Of a stretch of 64,000 bases of DNA, positions 8,483-17,553 are shown one piece after another. The notes beneath the pieces were generated by a model that saw only the letters and a program-made list of their open reading frames with translations, was not told where the DNA came from and made no database searches. How positions within the stretch are numbered: position 1 is the first letter of the stretch; every line of letters starts with the position of its first letter. The stretch is from Sphingomonas panacis. GTDB lineage: Bacteria > Pseudomonadota > Alphaproteobacteria > Sphingomonadales > Sphingomonadaceae. The DNA is taken from NCBI RefSeq assembly GCF_001717955.1, contig NZ_CP014168.1, positions 2,947,501 through 3,011,500 of the forward strand, in the 5' to 3' direction. The position numbers and the translations under genes were made by a program.

Positions 8483-9931
8483 TTAACGGAACGGCGGCTC
8501 GTTGAACGCGCGCAGCTTGCGCGAGTGCAGTTTGGCGCCCTCGCGGCGGAGTTCCTCGCACGCTTCGATGCCGATCTTGAGATGCTCGGCGATCGCGCGC
8601 TCGTAGAAGCGGTTGGCTTGGCCCGGCAGCTTCAGCTCGCCGTGGAGCGGCTTGTCCGAGACGCACAACAACGTCCCGTAGGGCACACGGAAGCGATAGC
8701 CCTGCGCTGCGATCGTCGCGCTTTCCATGTCGATGCCGACCGCACGGCTGAGCGAGAAGCGCAGCGCTGACTTCGAGTAGCGCAGCTCCCAGTTGCGGTC
8801 ATCCGTGGTGACGATCGTACCCGTGCGCAGCCGACGCTTAAGCTCCTCGCCCGACTGTCCGGAGATCGTCTCGGCCGCACGCGCCATCGCGAGCTGCACC
8901 TCGGCAATGGCGGGCACAGGGATTTCGGGCGGCAGCACGTCGTCGAGGACATGGTCGTCGCGCAGATAGGCGTGGGCGAGCACATAATCGCCGATTCGCT
9001 GGCTGGGCCGCAAACCGCCGCAATGGCCGATCATCAGCCATGCCTCCGGCCGCAGCACGGCGAGATGGTCGCAGATCGTCTTGGCGTTCGCCGGCCCTAC
9101 GCCGATGTTGACCAAAGTGATGCCGGTGCCGTCCGCCGCCATCAGGTGATAGGCCGGCATCTGATGCCGCCGCCACGCGCTGGTATCCGCCATGAACGCT
9201 TCGACATCGTCGCCCGCGCGCAGCATCACCCCGCCCGCACCGGAGACCGCGACGAAGCGCGAGCCCTCGCCAAGCTGACCGAATGCCCAGCGAATGAATT
9301 CATCGACATAGCGGTGATAGTTGGTGAACAGTACGAAGCGCTGAACGTGCTCCGGCGGCGTGCCGGTATAATGCCGCAGCCGCGCGAGCGAGAAATCGGT
9401 GCGAAGGCCATCGAACAAAGCGAGCGGACGGATACCGTCGGGGATCGCGTACAGCCCGTCGGCGATCTCGTCACCGATATGCGCAAGTTCGGTCGCCGGG
9501 AAGTAGCGCGCCAGCTCGGTTGTGGAGATGGTATCGAGCCGCAGCGCATAGCCGGCGTCGAGCACATAGGGGAAGGGGATCTCCTGCCGACCCTCGACCG
9601 CCTCGACCGAGACGTCGTAATCCTCGATCAGCAAGGTGAGCTGCTCGGTCAGATAGTCGGAGAACATCGCCGGCTTGGTTACGCTGATCCGATATTCGCC
9701 CGCCGATACCAGCCGTCCGAACGAACGCGGGGGCACCGTCGTCGCGCCGCCGTCATAGCGGACGTGGATTTCGGGATAGGCGAAACTGCCATCGCTGCGG
9801 CTCGCCGGATCGGGTAATGTGCCGGTATCGAGATAGGCGTTCAACGCCGCCTGGAGCCGCGCGACCGAAGCGGCATAAAGCCGCTCCAGTTCGGCGACGA
9901 TTTTCACGGCTGGGGTGGATGCTGTCGTCAT
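8483..9931 (-). CDS. amn: AMP nucleosidase
   Basis: This 482-residue cytoplasmic enzyme should cleave AMP to adenine and ribose 5-phosphate, controlling AMP levels and feeding purine salvage. Its length and two-part structure fit Amn: an N-terminal AMP nucleosidase-specific domain, then a nucleoside-phosphorylase-like catalytic domain with NIGVGPANAKTICDH, MIGHCGGLRPSQRIGDYVLA and, near the C-terminus, the VGIDMESATIAAQG segment typical of the phosphorylase fold. The start at 9931 gives the expected N-terminus. It stands alone between two small membrane proteins, with no clear operon partner. Confidence 0.95.
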   Translation of the reverse strand: MTTASTPAVKIVAELERLYAASVARLQAALNAYLDTGTLPDPASRSDGSFAYPEIHVRYDGGATTVPPRSFGRLVSAGEYRISVTKPAMFSDYLTEQLTLLIEDYDVSVEAVEGRQEIPFPYVLDAGYALRLDTISTTELARYFPATELAHIGDEIADGLYAIPDGIRPLALFDGLRTDFSLARLRHYTGTPPEHVQRFVLFTNYHRYVDEFIRWAFGQLGEGSRFVAVSGAGGVMLRAGDDVEAFMADTSAWRRHQMPAYHLMAADGTGITLVNIGVGPANAKTICDHLAVLRPEAWLMIGHCGGLRPSQRIGDYVLAHAYLRDDHVLDDVLPPEIPVPAIAEVQLAMARAAETISGQSGEELKRRLRTGTIVTTDDRNWELRYSKSALRFSLSRAVGIDMESATIAAQGYRFRVPYGTLLCVSDKPLHGELKLPGQANRFYERAIAEHLKIGIEACEELRREGAKLHSRKLRAFNEPPFR

Positions 9932-9997
9932 CCACCGGGGCTAGAACAGCGCCGTTACGCTGGCAAGACAGCGCAAGCGACGCCGCTCTCGAAGCGG

Positions 9998-10321
9998 TCA
10001 GGCTTTCGCCTTGGCCTTGGTGCCCTTGGCCGGTGTCTCGTCTTCTTCGAGCAGCTTCGACACGCCATAAGCCGCGCCCGCGACGGTCGCTGCAACGCCG
10101 GCGCCGATCGCGGCCGCCGCAACGGGATGCTCCTTCACGGCCCCGATCGTCGTCTCGACCGCCTGGCCGATCGCATCCTTGGCCTGGCCGAGCAGCGACG
10201 CCGAGGTGTCGGCGACGGTCTTGGCGGCTTCCTGTGCGGTGGCGCTCGCCTGATCGATGATCGATTCGGTCGTGGGCGTATCGGTGTTGGCGCTAGCGTC
10301 GGTGTTGGTGGTGTCGGTCAT
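9998..10321 (-). CDS. Small DUF883/ElaB-like membrane-anchored protein
   Basis: This 107-residue protein has an acidic Thr/Asp-rich start, an amphipathic helical stretch (SATAQEAAKTVADTSASLL), then VKEHPVAAAAIGAGVAATV, which resembles the charged-helix plus V-x-E-x-P hydrophobic anchor of ElaB/YqjD-type (DUF883) proteins, and ends in a Lys/Ala tail. ElaB/YqjD proteins sit in the inner membrane and bind ribosomes in stationary phase. That role is only a suggestion here. A strong GAGGAGGG ribosome site lies 7 bases before the ATG. The gene is transcribed towards amn and separated from it by 66 bases. Confidence 0.75.
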   Translation of the reverse strand: MTDTTNTDASANTDTPTTESIIDQASATAQEAAKTVADTSASLLGQAKDAIGQAVETTIGAVKEHPVAAAAIGAGVAATVAGAAYGVSKLLEEDETPAKGTKAKAKA

Positions 10322-10392
10322 GGAACAACCCTCCTCTGTGTCGCGCGATCAACGGATCGGGCGCGCGGGCGTTCCATGACCGCAATGACCAA

Positions 10393-10872
10393 TCAGATTT
10401 CGTCGAGCAGATATTCGGCGGCGGAAACCTTGAACTCACCCGGCGCCTCGACATTGAGCTGCTCGACCACGCCGTCATTGACGAGCATCGAGAAACGCTG
10501 GCCGCGCGTGCCCATGCCAAACTTGGACGCGTCCATCGTCAGACCGAGCGCGGTGACGAAATCGGCGCTGCCGTCGGCGAGCATGGTGATGGCGTCGGCG
10601 CCCGAATCCTTGCTCCACGCCTTCAGCACGAACGCATCGTTGACGGCGGTGCAGGCGATCTCGTCGACGCCCTTCGCCTTCAGCGCGTCGATCTTGTCGA
10701 CATAGCCGGGCAGATGGCGCGCCGAACAGGTCGGGGTATACGCGCCCGGCACCGAGAACACCGCGACCTTGCGGCCTGCGAAATAGTCGTCGGAGCTGAT
10801 CTGGTCCGGCCCATCAGCGGTAACCTTGGTGAGCGTGACGCTGGGGATGCGGTCGCCGATGGTGATCGTCAT
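10393..10872 (-). CDS. Peroxiredoxin (Prx5/AhpE-like thiol peroxidase)
   Basis: This 159-residue peroxiredoxin reduces hydrogen peroxide and alkyl hydroperoxides in the cytoplasm. The peroxidatic Cys lies in PGAYTPTCS near residue 48, with the usual active-site Pro and Thr in place, and the Prx5-type continuation HLPGYVDKIDALKAKGVDEI follows. No clear resolving Cys partner sits at the classical 2-Cys position, so glutathione/glutaredoxin-type recycling is likely. The ATG at 10872 has AAGGAG about 7 bases upstream. Upstream in-frame codons to 10917 look like non-coding translation. It is a single gene reading towards the DUF883-like gene. Confidence 0.93.
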   Translation of the reverse strand: MTITIGDRIPSVTLTKVTADGPDQISSDDYFAGRKVAVFSVPGAYTPTCSARHLPGYVDKIDALKAKGVDEIACTAVNDAFVLKAWSKDSGADAITMLADGSADFVTALGLTMDASKFGMGTRGQRFSMLVNDGVVEQLNVEAPGEFKVSAAEYLLDEI

Positions 10873-10955
10873 GAAAATCTCCTTGGAAGGGTCGTCGCGC
10901 CTAAGTCGCCGCTTCACGATGGCATTTCAAGCGTGACGCTCGCGCGGGCCGGACT

Positions 10956-11528
10956 ATGATCGCGCGGATGCAGACAGAAGTTTACCTCACCGGACAAATG
11001 CTGCTCGCGCTGCCGGGCATCGGCGATCCGCGTTTCGAACGTGCGGCAATCGCGATGTGCGCGCACGACGCGCATGGCGCGGTCGGTGTCGGCACCGGCG
11101 CGGTGATCGCTGATCTCGGGCTGCATGCGCTGCTGGCGCAGTTCGAGATCGCGCCCGGCGACGCGCCCGATGCGCCGGTGCATTTCGGCGGTCCGGTCGA
11201 GCCGCAGCGCGGTTTCGTGCTGCATACGTCCGATTGGGGCGGGCAGGATACGATCGACGTCGCCGGTCGCTGGTCGTTGTCGGGCACGATCGACGTGTTG
11301 CGCGCGATCGCCGAGGGTAAAGGGCCGAGCCGCTGGCTGGTCGCGCTCGGCTATGCCGGCTGGGGCGCGGGGCAGTTGGAGGGCGAACTCACCCGCCACG
11401 GCTGGTTCAACGCGCCGGCCGACGCCGATCTGCTGTTCGACAACCCGGCCGAGGCGCGGTGGGAGCGTGGTTTCAAGCGAATCGGCATCGATCCGCGTTT
11501 GCTCGGCAACGAAACCGGGCGGGCGTGA
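10956..11528 (+). CDS. YqgE/AlgH family protein
   Basis: This 190-residue protein belongs to the YqgE/AlgH (DUF179) family: the start YLTGQMLLALPGIGDPRFERA, the central VHFGGPVEPQRGFVLHTSD and the segment LGYAGWGAGQLEGEL are all diagnostic. The biochemical role of the family is unsettled. It commonly neighbours ruvX (yqgF), as here, where ruvX lies convergent 10 bases beyond its stop. The start may be the ATG at 10956 or a second ATG at 10968. The second gives a more usual family N-terminus. Confidence 0.93.
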   Translation: MIARMQTEVYLTGQMLLALPGIGDPRFERAAIAMCAHDAHGAVGVGTGAVIADLGLHALLAQFEIAPGDAPDAPVHFGGPVEPQRGFVLHTSDWGGQDTIDVAGRWSLSGTIDVLRAIAEGKGPSRWLVALGYAGWGAGQLEGELTRHGWFNAPADADLLFDNPAEARWERGFKRIGIDPRLLGNETGRA

Positions 11529-11538
11529 GCGCGATCGA

Positions 11539-12000
11539 TCAGACGCGCACTAGCGCGTCGATCGCGCCTTGCAGGATATAGCTGGCCGCGAGCTTGTCGA
11601 CTCGCTCGGCGCGTTTGGCGCGGCTGATATCCTCGGCGATCATCTGCCGCTCGACCGCCTGGGTCGACCACCGTTCGTCCCATAGCAGGATCGGCAGTTC
11701 GAGATCGGCGAGGTTGCGCGCGAAGGCGCGGGTGCTCTGTGAGCGCGGGCTTTCGCTGCCGTCGAGGTTGATCGGCAGGCCGATGACGAGGCCGGTGACG
11801 CGCTGCTCGGCGATCATGGCGACCAGCGCGACCTTGTCGGCGGTGAACTTGGTGCGCCGGATCAGCAGCGCGGGGGAGGCGAACGACCATTCCGAGTCGC
11901 ATAAAGCGGTGCCGATCGTCTTGGTGCCGACATCAAGTCCGAGCAGGCGACCGCCGGTGGGGAGCGCCTCGCGGAAGGCGGCGGGGTCGGTGGTGATCAT
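11539..12000 (-). CDS. ruvX: Putative pre-16S rRNA nuclease / Holliday junction resolvase-like, YqgF
   Basis: This 153-residue RNase H-fold protein is an essential family in most bacteria, implicated in 16S rRNA 5' end processing. Conserved acidic motifs are [15 protein letters not shown] near residue 22, [16 protein letters not shown], and [15 protein letters not shown], with a late Asp in [12 protein letters not shown]. The ATG at 12000 starts MITTDPAAF. Upstream codons to 12159 are the translated dyad repeat described at 12012-12117 and are not part of the protein. It converges with yqgE. Confidence 0.93.
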   Translation of the reverse strand: MITTDPAAFREALPTGGRLLGLDVGTKTIGTALCDSEWSFASPALLIRRTKFTADKVALVAMIAEQRVTGLVIGLPINLDGSESPRSQSTRAFARNLADLELPILLWDERWSTQAVERQMIAEDISRAKRAERVDKLAASYILQGAIDALVRV

Positions 12001-12011
12001 CGGCGTAAGTA

Positions 12012-12117
12012 CCCGTTCGTGCTGAGCTTGTCGAAGCCTGTTCTGAGCGGCTGCTTGCCAGCCAGCCGAAGGGCACGTGCCCCGGAACACGCCCTTCGAC
12101 AAGCTCAGGGCGAACGG
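12012..12117. repeat. Dyad repeat, family A (CGTTCGTGCTGAGC arms)
   Basis: Two inverted arms of about 24 bases, CCGTTCGTGCTGAGCTTGTC... at 12012-12036 and its near-complement at 12094-12117, surround about 57 bases. The same arm sequence appears at 31216-31350 and 40693-40775. It resembles dispersed REP/BIME-like elements common in alphaproteobacterial intergenic DNA. It separates ruvX from the DUF3089 gene. Confidence 0.8.
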
Positions 12118-12121
12118 TTGG

Positions 12122-13219
12122 TTATCGCGCCTCAAACGCCGCCAGCCGCCGCGCGGCATCGGCGCGGACGTTCGCCCAGAACAGGCTGTAATCGTAGACG
12201 TGGTAGTTGTTCCCCGGCAACACGAACCCGCCCATCGCCGGCGGCGCGCCGATCATCAGCAGCCCGCGCCCTGCACAGCGCGCGCCGACTCGACCCGCGA
12301 CGATATCGGCGGTGCTCAGATCACTCGACGGCAGGAGCGTACCGCGATTGGCGGTGGCCGGCGCGGTTGCATCGGGCGTGCCGGTGAGCGGATTGGTACA
12401 GATCATCGCGCTGCCCTTGCGGGGCGCGCCGGTGAAGCCCGTCGAGGCATCGAACGTGTCGAGGATCAGCGACGGATCGGCCGGTTCGACGAAACTCTGC
12501 CACGACAGGATACAGCCGGCTTGAGCGGCACTCGTGCATTCGGGCAACCCCATGCGGGGCAGATCGGCGGTCCGCGACACCGGCCAGCCGACCACATAGG
12601 CAGCGACGATCCGCTTCGCGAGCGGCGTGCCGGCGATCTTCTCATGCAGCAGCCGCGTCAGATGCAGCGCGCCCTGGCTGTGGCCGGCGAGGATGATCGG
12701 CCGGTCACCCGCTTGCCGCAAGAACGCCTCGAACGCGGCGACGACATCGCGATAGGCGAAATCGAGCGCTTTCTGCGCGTCGGCCTGAGACGTCAGGAAC
12801 GCTCCGAACGCCGCCTGCCGATAGCGTGGCGCCCAAATCGCGCCGATGCCGTTGAACGCGCTCGCCTGCCCCTTGAGGAAGATCGCCGCGCGCGCATTCG
12901 CCTCGGGGTCATCGAGCGGCGCGTTCCAATGGGTGCGGACCAGATATGACGTCGGGTGAATGAAGAACACCGCCGCCTGCGGCTGCGCGCCCGGCGTGTA
13001 GCCGGCCGGCGTCCACAGCGCCGGGTTGCCGGGCTTGTCCGGCCGCGCGAGCCACATCTTCGCGTCGTCGTAGGAGGGTGGCGGCGGTAACGCGTCGACG
13101 CCGCCCCCCGGCACCATCGTCATGCGCATGAACAGCGTCGGGAAGGCGTTGAGCGCGAAGCCCCCGGCGACCGTCAGCATGATGAGGACGGCAAACGCAT
13201 ACAGAAACTTACGTGCCAT
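12122..13219 (-). CDS. DUF3089 alpha/beta-hydrolase-fold protein
   Basis: This 365-residue protein has an N-terminal membrane anchor or uncleaved signal ([19 protein letters not shown]) and a hydrolase domain with [10 protein letters not shown] near residue 93 and the nucleophile elbow GHSQG near 190. The family is predicted to be esterase/lipase-like, acting at the periplasmic face. The substrate is unknown. The ATG at 13219 gives the compact MARKFLYAF start; codons further upstream are not protein-like. It is divergent from gatC with 117 bases between, so the two genes probably have separate promoters there. Confidence 0.88.
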   Translation of the reverse strand: MARKFLYAFAVLIMLTVAGGFALNAFPTLFMRMTMVPGGGVDALPPPPSYDDAKMWLARPDKPGNPALWTPAGYTPGAQPQAAVFFIHPTSYLVRTHWNAPLDDPEANARAAIFLKGQASAFNGIGAIWAPRYRQAAFGAFLTSQADAQKALDFAYRDVVAAFEAFLRQAGDRPIILAGHSQGALHLTRLLHEKIAGTPLAKRIVAAYVVGWPVSRTADLPRMGLPECTSAAQAGCILSWQSFVEPADPSLILDTFDASTGFTGAPRKGSAMICTNPLTGTPDATAPATANRGTLLPSSDLSTADIVAGRVGARCAGRGLLMIGAPPAMGGFVLPGNNYHVYDYSLFWANVRADAARRLAAFEAR

Positions 13220-13336
13220 AGGGCGTGCTGGTCCATCACGGCGGGCGAGAGCCGAATGGTTGGCGCAAGGATGCGCATTACGCAATCGCCCGCGTAGAGG
13301 TTGATGGGTTCCGCTGGCGATGCTAGCCGCACGGCC

Positions 13337-13624
13337 ATGTCAGTCGATATCGCCACCGTGAAGAAGATCGCGAGCCTTGCCCGCATCGCGATCACCGAAG
13401 AAGACGCCGCCCGGCTTGCGCCGGAGCTGGACAATATCATGGGCTGGATCGAGCAACTCGGCGAGGTGGACACCGCCGATGTCGCGCCGATGACCGCCGT
13501 GATCCCCAACCATCTGCGCCTGCGCGACGACGTCGTGACCGACGGCAACGTGCGCGACGCGGTGCTGGCGAACGCGCCGCAGGCGGAGCATGGCTTCTTC
13601 ACCGTGCCGAAGGTGATCGAGTGA
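13337..13624 (+). CDS. gatC: Asp-tRNA(Asn)/Glu-tRNA(Gln) amidotransferase subunit C
   Basis: This 95-residue GatC stabilises the GatA-GatB complex that amidates Glu-tRNA(Gln) and Asp-tRNA(Asn). The protein has the full family outline: start [20 protein letters not shown], centre [14 protein letters not shown], and end [20 protein letters not shown]. The ATG at 13337 starts MSVDIATV. It leads the gat cluster, with a dyad repeat filling the 115 bases before gatA. Confidence 0.96.
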   Translation: MSVDIATVKKIASLARIAITEEDAARLAPELDNIMGWIEQLGEVDTADVAPMTAVIPNHLRLRDDVVTDGNVRDAVLANAPQAEHGFFTVPKVIE

Positions 13625-13645
13625 TGACGGTACGACATCACTCGA

Positions 13646-13720
13646 TCATCCCCGCGCAAGCGGGGATCCAGAAGACGAAGACTCTGCATGCGTGGCTCTG
13701 GACCCCCGCTTTCGCGGGGG
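13646..13720. repeat. Dyad repeat, family B (CCCCGC/GCGGGG double hairpin)
   Basis: Two GC-rich hairpins, CCCCGCGCAAGCGGGGATCC at 13649-13668 and its inverted counterpart CCCCCGCTTTCGCGGGGG at 13703-13720, sit in opposite orientation, so the whole 75 bases is an imperfect palindrome. It lies between gatC and gatA, where it could act as a partial terminator or mRNA stability element. This type is commonly dispersed in sphingomonad genomes. Confidence 0.75.
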
Positions 13721-13739
13721 AACGGGAAGGACTGAACCG

Positions 13740-15224
13740 ATGACCGACCTCACCGATCTCGGCGTTGCCGCCATCCGCGACGGCGTTCGCGACGGCAGCT
13801 TCTCCGCGCGCGACGTTGCCGAAGCGTTCGTCGCCAAGGTCAGCGCCGCCAAGGCGCTCAACGCCTTCCTCGTCGAGACGCCCGATCATGCGCTCGCCGC
13901 CGCCGACGCGGCCGATGCCGCCAAGGCGGCGGGCGAGACGCTCAAGCCGCTCGCCGGCGTGCCGATCGGCATGAAGGATCTGTTCTGCACAAAGGGCGTG
14001 CCCGCCACCGCCGCCAGCCTGATCCTCGACGGCTTCACGCCGACGTATGAGTCAACCGTCTCGGGCAAATTGTTCGCGGCCGGCGCGGGAATGCTCGGCA
14101 AGCTCAACATGGACCAGTTCGCGATGGGCTCGTCGAACGAGACGAGCGCGTTCGGCAACGTCATATCGCCGTGGAAGCGCAACGATGGCGGTAATGCCGC
14201 GCTGACCCCCGGCGGCTCCTCGGGCGGTTCGGCGGCGGCGATCGCGGCGCGGCTGTGCCCGGGTGCGACCGGCACCGACACCGGCGGCTCGATCCGCCAG
14301 CCCGCCGCCTTCACCGGCATCGCCGGCATCAAGCCGACCTATGGCCGCTGCTCGCGCTGGGGCGTGGTGGCGTTCGCATCGTCGCTCGATCAGGCCGGGC
14401 CGATGGCGCATGACGTGCGCGACTGCGCGATCCTGCTCGAAGCGATGACCGGGTTCGACGCCAAGGACGCGACTTCGCTCGATCTGGCGGTGCCGGCGTG
14501 GGAAGCGGGATTGTCGGCCGATCTTCGCGGCAAGACGATCGGCATTCCCAAAGAGTATCGCGTCGAGGGCATGCCGCCCGAGATCGACGCGCTCTGGCAG
14601 CAGGGCATCGCCTGGATGAAGGACGCCGGCGCCGAGGTGATCGAGGTGTCGCTGCCGCATACGAAGTACGCGCTTCCGGCCTATTACATCATCGCGCCGG
14701 CGGAGGCGTCATCGAACCTCGCGCGTTATGATGGCGTGCGCTACGGCTTGCGTGATCTCCCCGAGGGCGCGAACCTGCAGGACATGTACGCCGCCACCCG
14801 CGCCGCCGGTTTCGGCGACGAGGTCAAGCGCCGCATCATGATAGGCACCTATGTGCTGTCGGCGGGCTTCTACGACGCCTATTTCACCCAGGCCTCCAAG
14901 GTCCGCACGCTGATCGCGCGCGATTTCGAACACGCTTTCCAGAAGTGCGACTATCTGCTGACCCCGACCGCACCGTCGGCGGCGTTCGCGCTCGGCGAGA
15001 AGCAGGCCGATCCGATCGCGATGTACCTCAACGACGTGTTCACCGTGCCTGCCTCGCTCGCCGGATTGCCGGCGATGAGCGTGCCGGGCGGGCTCGACGC
15101 GCAAGGGTTGCCGCTGGGCTTGCAGATCATCGGCCGCCCGCTCGACGAACAGGGCGTGCTCAACGCGGGGCTGGCGATCGAGCAACGCGCTGGCTTCATA
15201 GCGCGGCCGGAGGCGTGGTGGTGA
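13740..15224 (+). CDS. gatA: Asp-tRNA(Asn)/Glu-tRNA(Gln) amidotransferase subunit A
   Basis: This 494-residue amidase-signature subunit releases ammonia from glutamine for tRNA-bound Glu/Asp amidation. The Ser-cisSer-Lys triad motifs are visible: Lys in [10 protein letters not shown] near 78, the Gly/Ser stretch [12 protein letters not shown] near 155, and the nucleophile Ser in [13 protein letters not shown] near 178. The start at 13740 has GGAAGG upstream. Its stop overlaps the GTG of a 55-residue frame that leads directly into gatB. Confidence 0.97.
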   Translation: MTDLTDLGVAAIRDGVRDGSFSARDVAEAFVAKVSAAKALNAFLVETPDHALAAADAADAAKAAGETLKPLAGVPIGMKDLFCTKGVPATAASLILDGFTPTYESTVSGKLFAAGAGMLGKLNMDQFAMGSSNETSAFGNVISPWKRNDGGNAALTPGGSSGGSAAAIAARLCPGATGTDTGGSIRQPAAFTGIAGIKPTYGRCSRWGVVAFASSLDQAGPMAHDVRDCAILLEAMTGFDAKDATSLDLAVPAWEAGLSADLRGKTIGIPKEYRVEGMPPEIDALWQQGIAWMKDAGAEVIEVSLPHTKYALPAYYIIAPAEASSNLARYDGVRYGLRDLPEGANLQDMYAATRAAGFGDEVKRRIMIGTYVLSAGFYDAYFTQASKVRTLIARDFEHAFQKCDYLLTPTAPSAAFALGEKQADPIAMYLNDVFTVPASLAGLPAMSVPGGLDAQGLPLGLQIIGRPLDEQGVLNAGLAIEQRAGFIARPEAWW

Positions 15225-15388
15225 GTTTGATCGGCGAGTCTCTGTTCGAGATCGCTGAAGCGGGAATCGTCTTTTTGTTTAGGCGTCTTAAGTTTGGCCG
15301 CATTTCGTCTAGGCCTTTAACGCGTAAACGGCAGAAAATTCTGGACCGGCGCGCCAATGAGCGTGCGAACAGACGGAAGAGCAGATGA
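15221..15388 (+). CDS. 55-residue basic protein between gatA and gatB
   Basis: A GTG overlapping the gatA stop (GTGA) opens a 55-codon frame whose TGA overlaps the gatB start (ATGA). GGAGG lies 7 bases before the GTG. The product starts [20 protein letters not shown], has a short hydrophobic segment, and ends in a very basic tail ([14 protein letters not shown] and RANRRKSR). Double 4-base overlaps with a good ribosome site suggest a genuine coupled gene rather than a spacer. I recognise no family. It could be an accessory peptide of GatCAB, a nucleic-acid-binding peptide, or simply a translational bridge that keeps GatA:GatB ratios fixed. Confidence 0.6.
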   Translation: MSLIGESLFEIAEAGIVFLFRRLKFGRISSRPLTRKRQKILDRRANERANRRKSR

Positions 15389-16860
15389 CTGAAGCCTCCA
15401 CCTACACCATCACAGGCGAAACCGGCGAGTGGGAGGTCGTGGTCGGCCTCGAAGTCCATGCGCAGGTCACATCGAACGCCAAGCTGTTCTCGGGCGCGGC
15501 GACTGCGTTCGGGGCTGAGCCGAACACGCAGGTCAGCCTCGTCGATGCGGCGATGCCGGGGATGCTGCCGGTGCCCAACCGCGAGTGCATCCGTCAGGCG
15601 GTGCGGACCGGCATGGCGATCGACGCGCAGATCAACCGCTGGTCGCGGTTCGATCGCAAGAATTACTTCTATGCCGATCTGCCGCAGGGCTATCAGATCA
15701 GTCAGCTTTACCATCCGATCGTCGGCGAGGGCGCGATCGATATCAGCCTCGACGACAAGAATCCCGACGCCTCGGGCAAGACGATCGGCGTTGAGCGAAT
15801 CCATGTCGAGCAGGATGCCGGCAAGCTGATGCACGACCAGCATCCGACGCGCTCCTATGTCGATCTCAATCGCTCGGGCGTGGCGCTGATGGAGATCGTC
15901 TCCAAGCCCGACATGCGCTCGCCGCAGGAGGCGGGTGCGTATCTCGCCAAGCTGCGTTCGATCCTGCGCTATGTCGGGTCGTGCGACGGCAATATGGATC
16001 AGGGGTCGATGCGCGCCGACGTCAACGTCTCGGTGCGCAAGCCGGGCGAGCCGTTCGGCACGCGCACCGAAACCAAGAACGTCAACTCGGTGCGCTTCGT
16101 GATGGCGGTGGTCGAGCAGGAGGCCAAGCGGCAGGTCGCGGTGCTGGAGAGCGGCGGACGGATCGTGCAGGAAACCCGGCTGTACGACCCCGATCGTAAC
16201 GAGACTCGCTCGATGCGGTCGAAGGAAGACGCGCACGATTATCGCTACTTCCCCGATCCCGATCTGCTGCCGCTCGAACTCGATGAGGCGTTCCTCGAGG
16301 AATGCCGCGCCAGCCTGCCGGAACTCCCCGACGCCAAGCGCCGTCGCTATGAAAGTGCGGGCATCACGCCCTATCAGGCGGCGGTGCTGACCGCGGAAGT
16401 CGAGGCGGCACGCTGGTTCGATGCGCTGCTGGAAGCAGGCGCCAAGCCGGTCGCGGCGGCGAACTGGACGACCTCGGAGTTGTTCGGTGCTCTCAACCGC
16501 ACGGGCAAGAGCATCGAAACCTCGCCGGTCAGTCCGGCGCAGGCGGCGGAATTGCTCGCGCTGGTGGCGGACGGCACGCTGTCGGGCACGCTCGCCAAGC
16601 AGGTGTTCGAGATCATGCTCGAAACCGGGCAGGGCGCCGCTGCCATCGTCGAGGAGCGCGGGCTCAAGCAGACCAGCGACACCGGCGCGATCGAGGCGGT
16701 GATCGCCGACGTGCTGGCCAAGAACGCCGACAAGGTCGCGCAGTACAAGGGCGGCAAGGAGGCGTTGTTCGGCTTCTTCGTGGGCCAGACGATGAAGGCG
16801 ATGGGCGGCAAGGCCAATCCGCAGGTCGTCAACGAACTGCTCAAGACGGCGCTGGCATGA
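15385..16860 (+). CDS. gatB: Asp-tRNA(Asn)/Glu-tRNA(Gln) amidotransferase subunit B
   Basis: This 491-residue subunit binds the misacylated tRNA and carries out the kinase/transamidation step of the GatCAB reaction. Family markers are GLEVHAQV near residue 20, the Zn/active-site region [46 protein letters not shown], and the C-terminal YqeY-like tail ending in [15 protein letters not shown]. The ATG at 15385 overlaps the stop of the upstream 55-residue frame. The downstream cyclophilin start overlaps its stop, so all are probably on one transcript. Confidence 0.97.
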   Translation: MTEASTYTITGETGEWEVVVGLEVHAQVTSNAKLFSGAATAFGAEPNTQVSLVDAAMPGMLPVPNRECIRQAVRTGMAIDAQINRWSRFDRKNYFYADLPQGYQISQLYHPIVGEGAIDISLDDKNPDASGKTIGVERIHVEQDAGKLMHDQHPTRSYVDLNRSGVALMEIVSKPDMRSPQEAGAYLAKLRSILRYVGSCDGNMDQGSMRADVNVSVRKPGEPFGTRTETKNVNSVRFVMAVVEQEAKRQVAVLESGGRIVQETRLYDPDRNETRSMRSKEDAHDYRYFPDPDLLPLELDEAFLEECRASLPELPDAKRRRYESAGITPYQAAVLTAEVEAARWFDALLEAGAKPVAAANWTTSELFGALNRTGKSIETSPVSPAQAAELLALVADGTLSGTLAKQVFEIMLETGQGAAAIVEERGLKQTSDTGAIEAVIADVLAKNADKVAQYKGGKEALFGFFVGQTMKAMGGKANPQVVNELLKTALA

Positions 16861-17486
16861 TGCGGCGGCTGGTCGTGGCCGGACTGCTGGCGGCGCTTGC
16901 GCTGCCGGCGGCTGCGCAGACCAGCCCGGCGCCGCTCGCAATACCAGCGCCCGCGTTGCCACGGGTCGCGTTGGAGACGAGCGCGGGACGGATCGTGATC
17001 GAAGTCGAGACGGTCAAGGCGCCAATCACCGCCGCCAATTTCCTGCGCTATGTCGATCAGAAGAAGCTCGACGGCGTGGTGTTCTACCGCGACGTGAAGG
17101 TCGCCGATCGCTTCGGTTTCGTCCAGTTCGGCACCGATGGCGATGCCAAGCGGACGCTGCCGCCGATCAAGCATGAGCCGACCAGCGAAACCGGGCTGCA
17201 CCATACCGACGGCACGATCTCTGTCGCGCGGCTTGGCCTCGGCACCGCGCGCGGCGATTTCACGATCAGCGTCGGCGACCAGACACCGTCGCTCGACGCG
17301 GGGCATGGCCAGCCCGCCGACGGTCAGGGCTATGCCGCGTTCGGCCATGTCGTCGAAGGCATGGACGTGGTGGTGAAGATCCTCGACGCGCCGGTCTCGC
17401 CGACCGCGACGCGGCGCGGCGCCTTCCAGGGGCAGGTGCCCGAAACACCCGTCGCGGTGGTGAGCGCGCGGCGGGTGAAGGACTGA
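16857..17486 (+). CDS. Periplasmic cyclophilin-type peptidyl-prolyl isomerase
   Basis: This 209-residue protein has a signal peptide ([21 protein letters not shown]) and a cyclophilin domain from about residue 40: [42 protein letters not shown], and [15 protein letters not shown]. It should speed proline isomerisation in the periplasm. The usual active-site Arg in the F-H-R motif appears changed ([12 protein letters not shown] instead of FHRVI..F), so catalytic efficiency is uncertain. Its start overlaps the gatB stop by ATGA, which suggests co-transcription. Confidence 0.9.
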   Translation: MMRRLVVAGLLAALALPAAAQTSPAPLAIPAPALPRVALETSAGRIVIEVETVKAPITAANFLRYVDQKKLDGVVFYRDVKVADRFGFVQFGTDGDAKRTLPPIKHEPTSETGLHHTDGTISVARLGLGTARGDFTISVGDQTPSLDAGHGQPADGQGYAAFGHVVEGMDVVVKILDAPVSPTATRRGAFQGQVPETPVAVVSARRVKD

Positions 17487-17553
17487 CGGCACCGGTTGCC
17501 CTGAGCGCCGCCGCCGCCTAGACCCACGCGAGGCATATCTGTGGGGGTGAAGG

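Noticed and set aside
12012..12117. CRISPR array
   Set aside because: The repeats are paired inverted arms with variable spacing at scattered sites, not direct repeats with regular spacers, and no cas genes were seen.
15196..16962. 588-residue minus-strand open frame over gatB
   Set aside because: gatB is unmistakable on the plus strand. The antisense frame lacks motifs and a sensible start.
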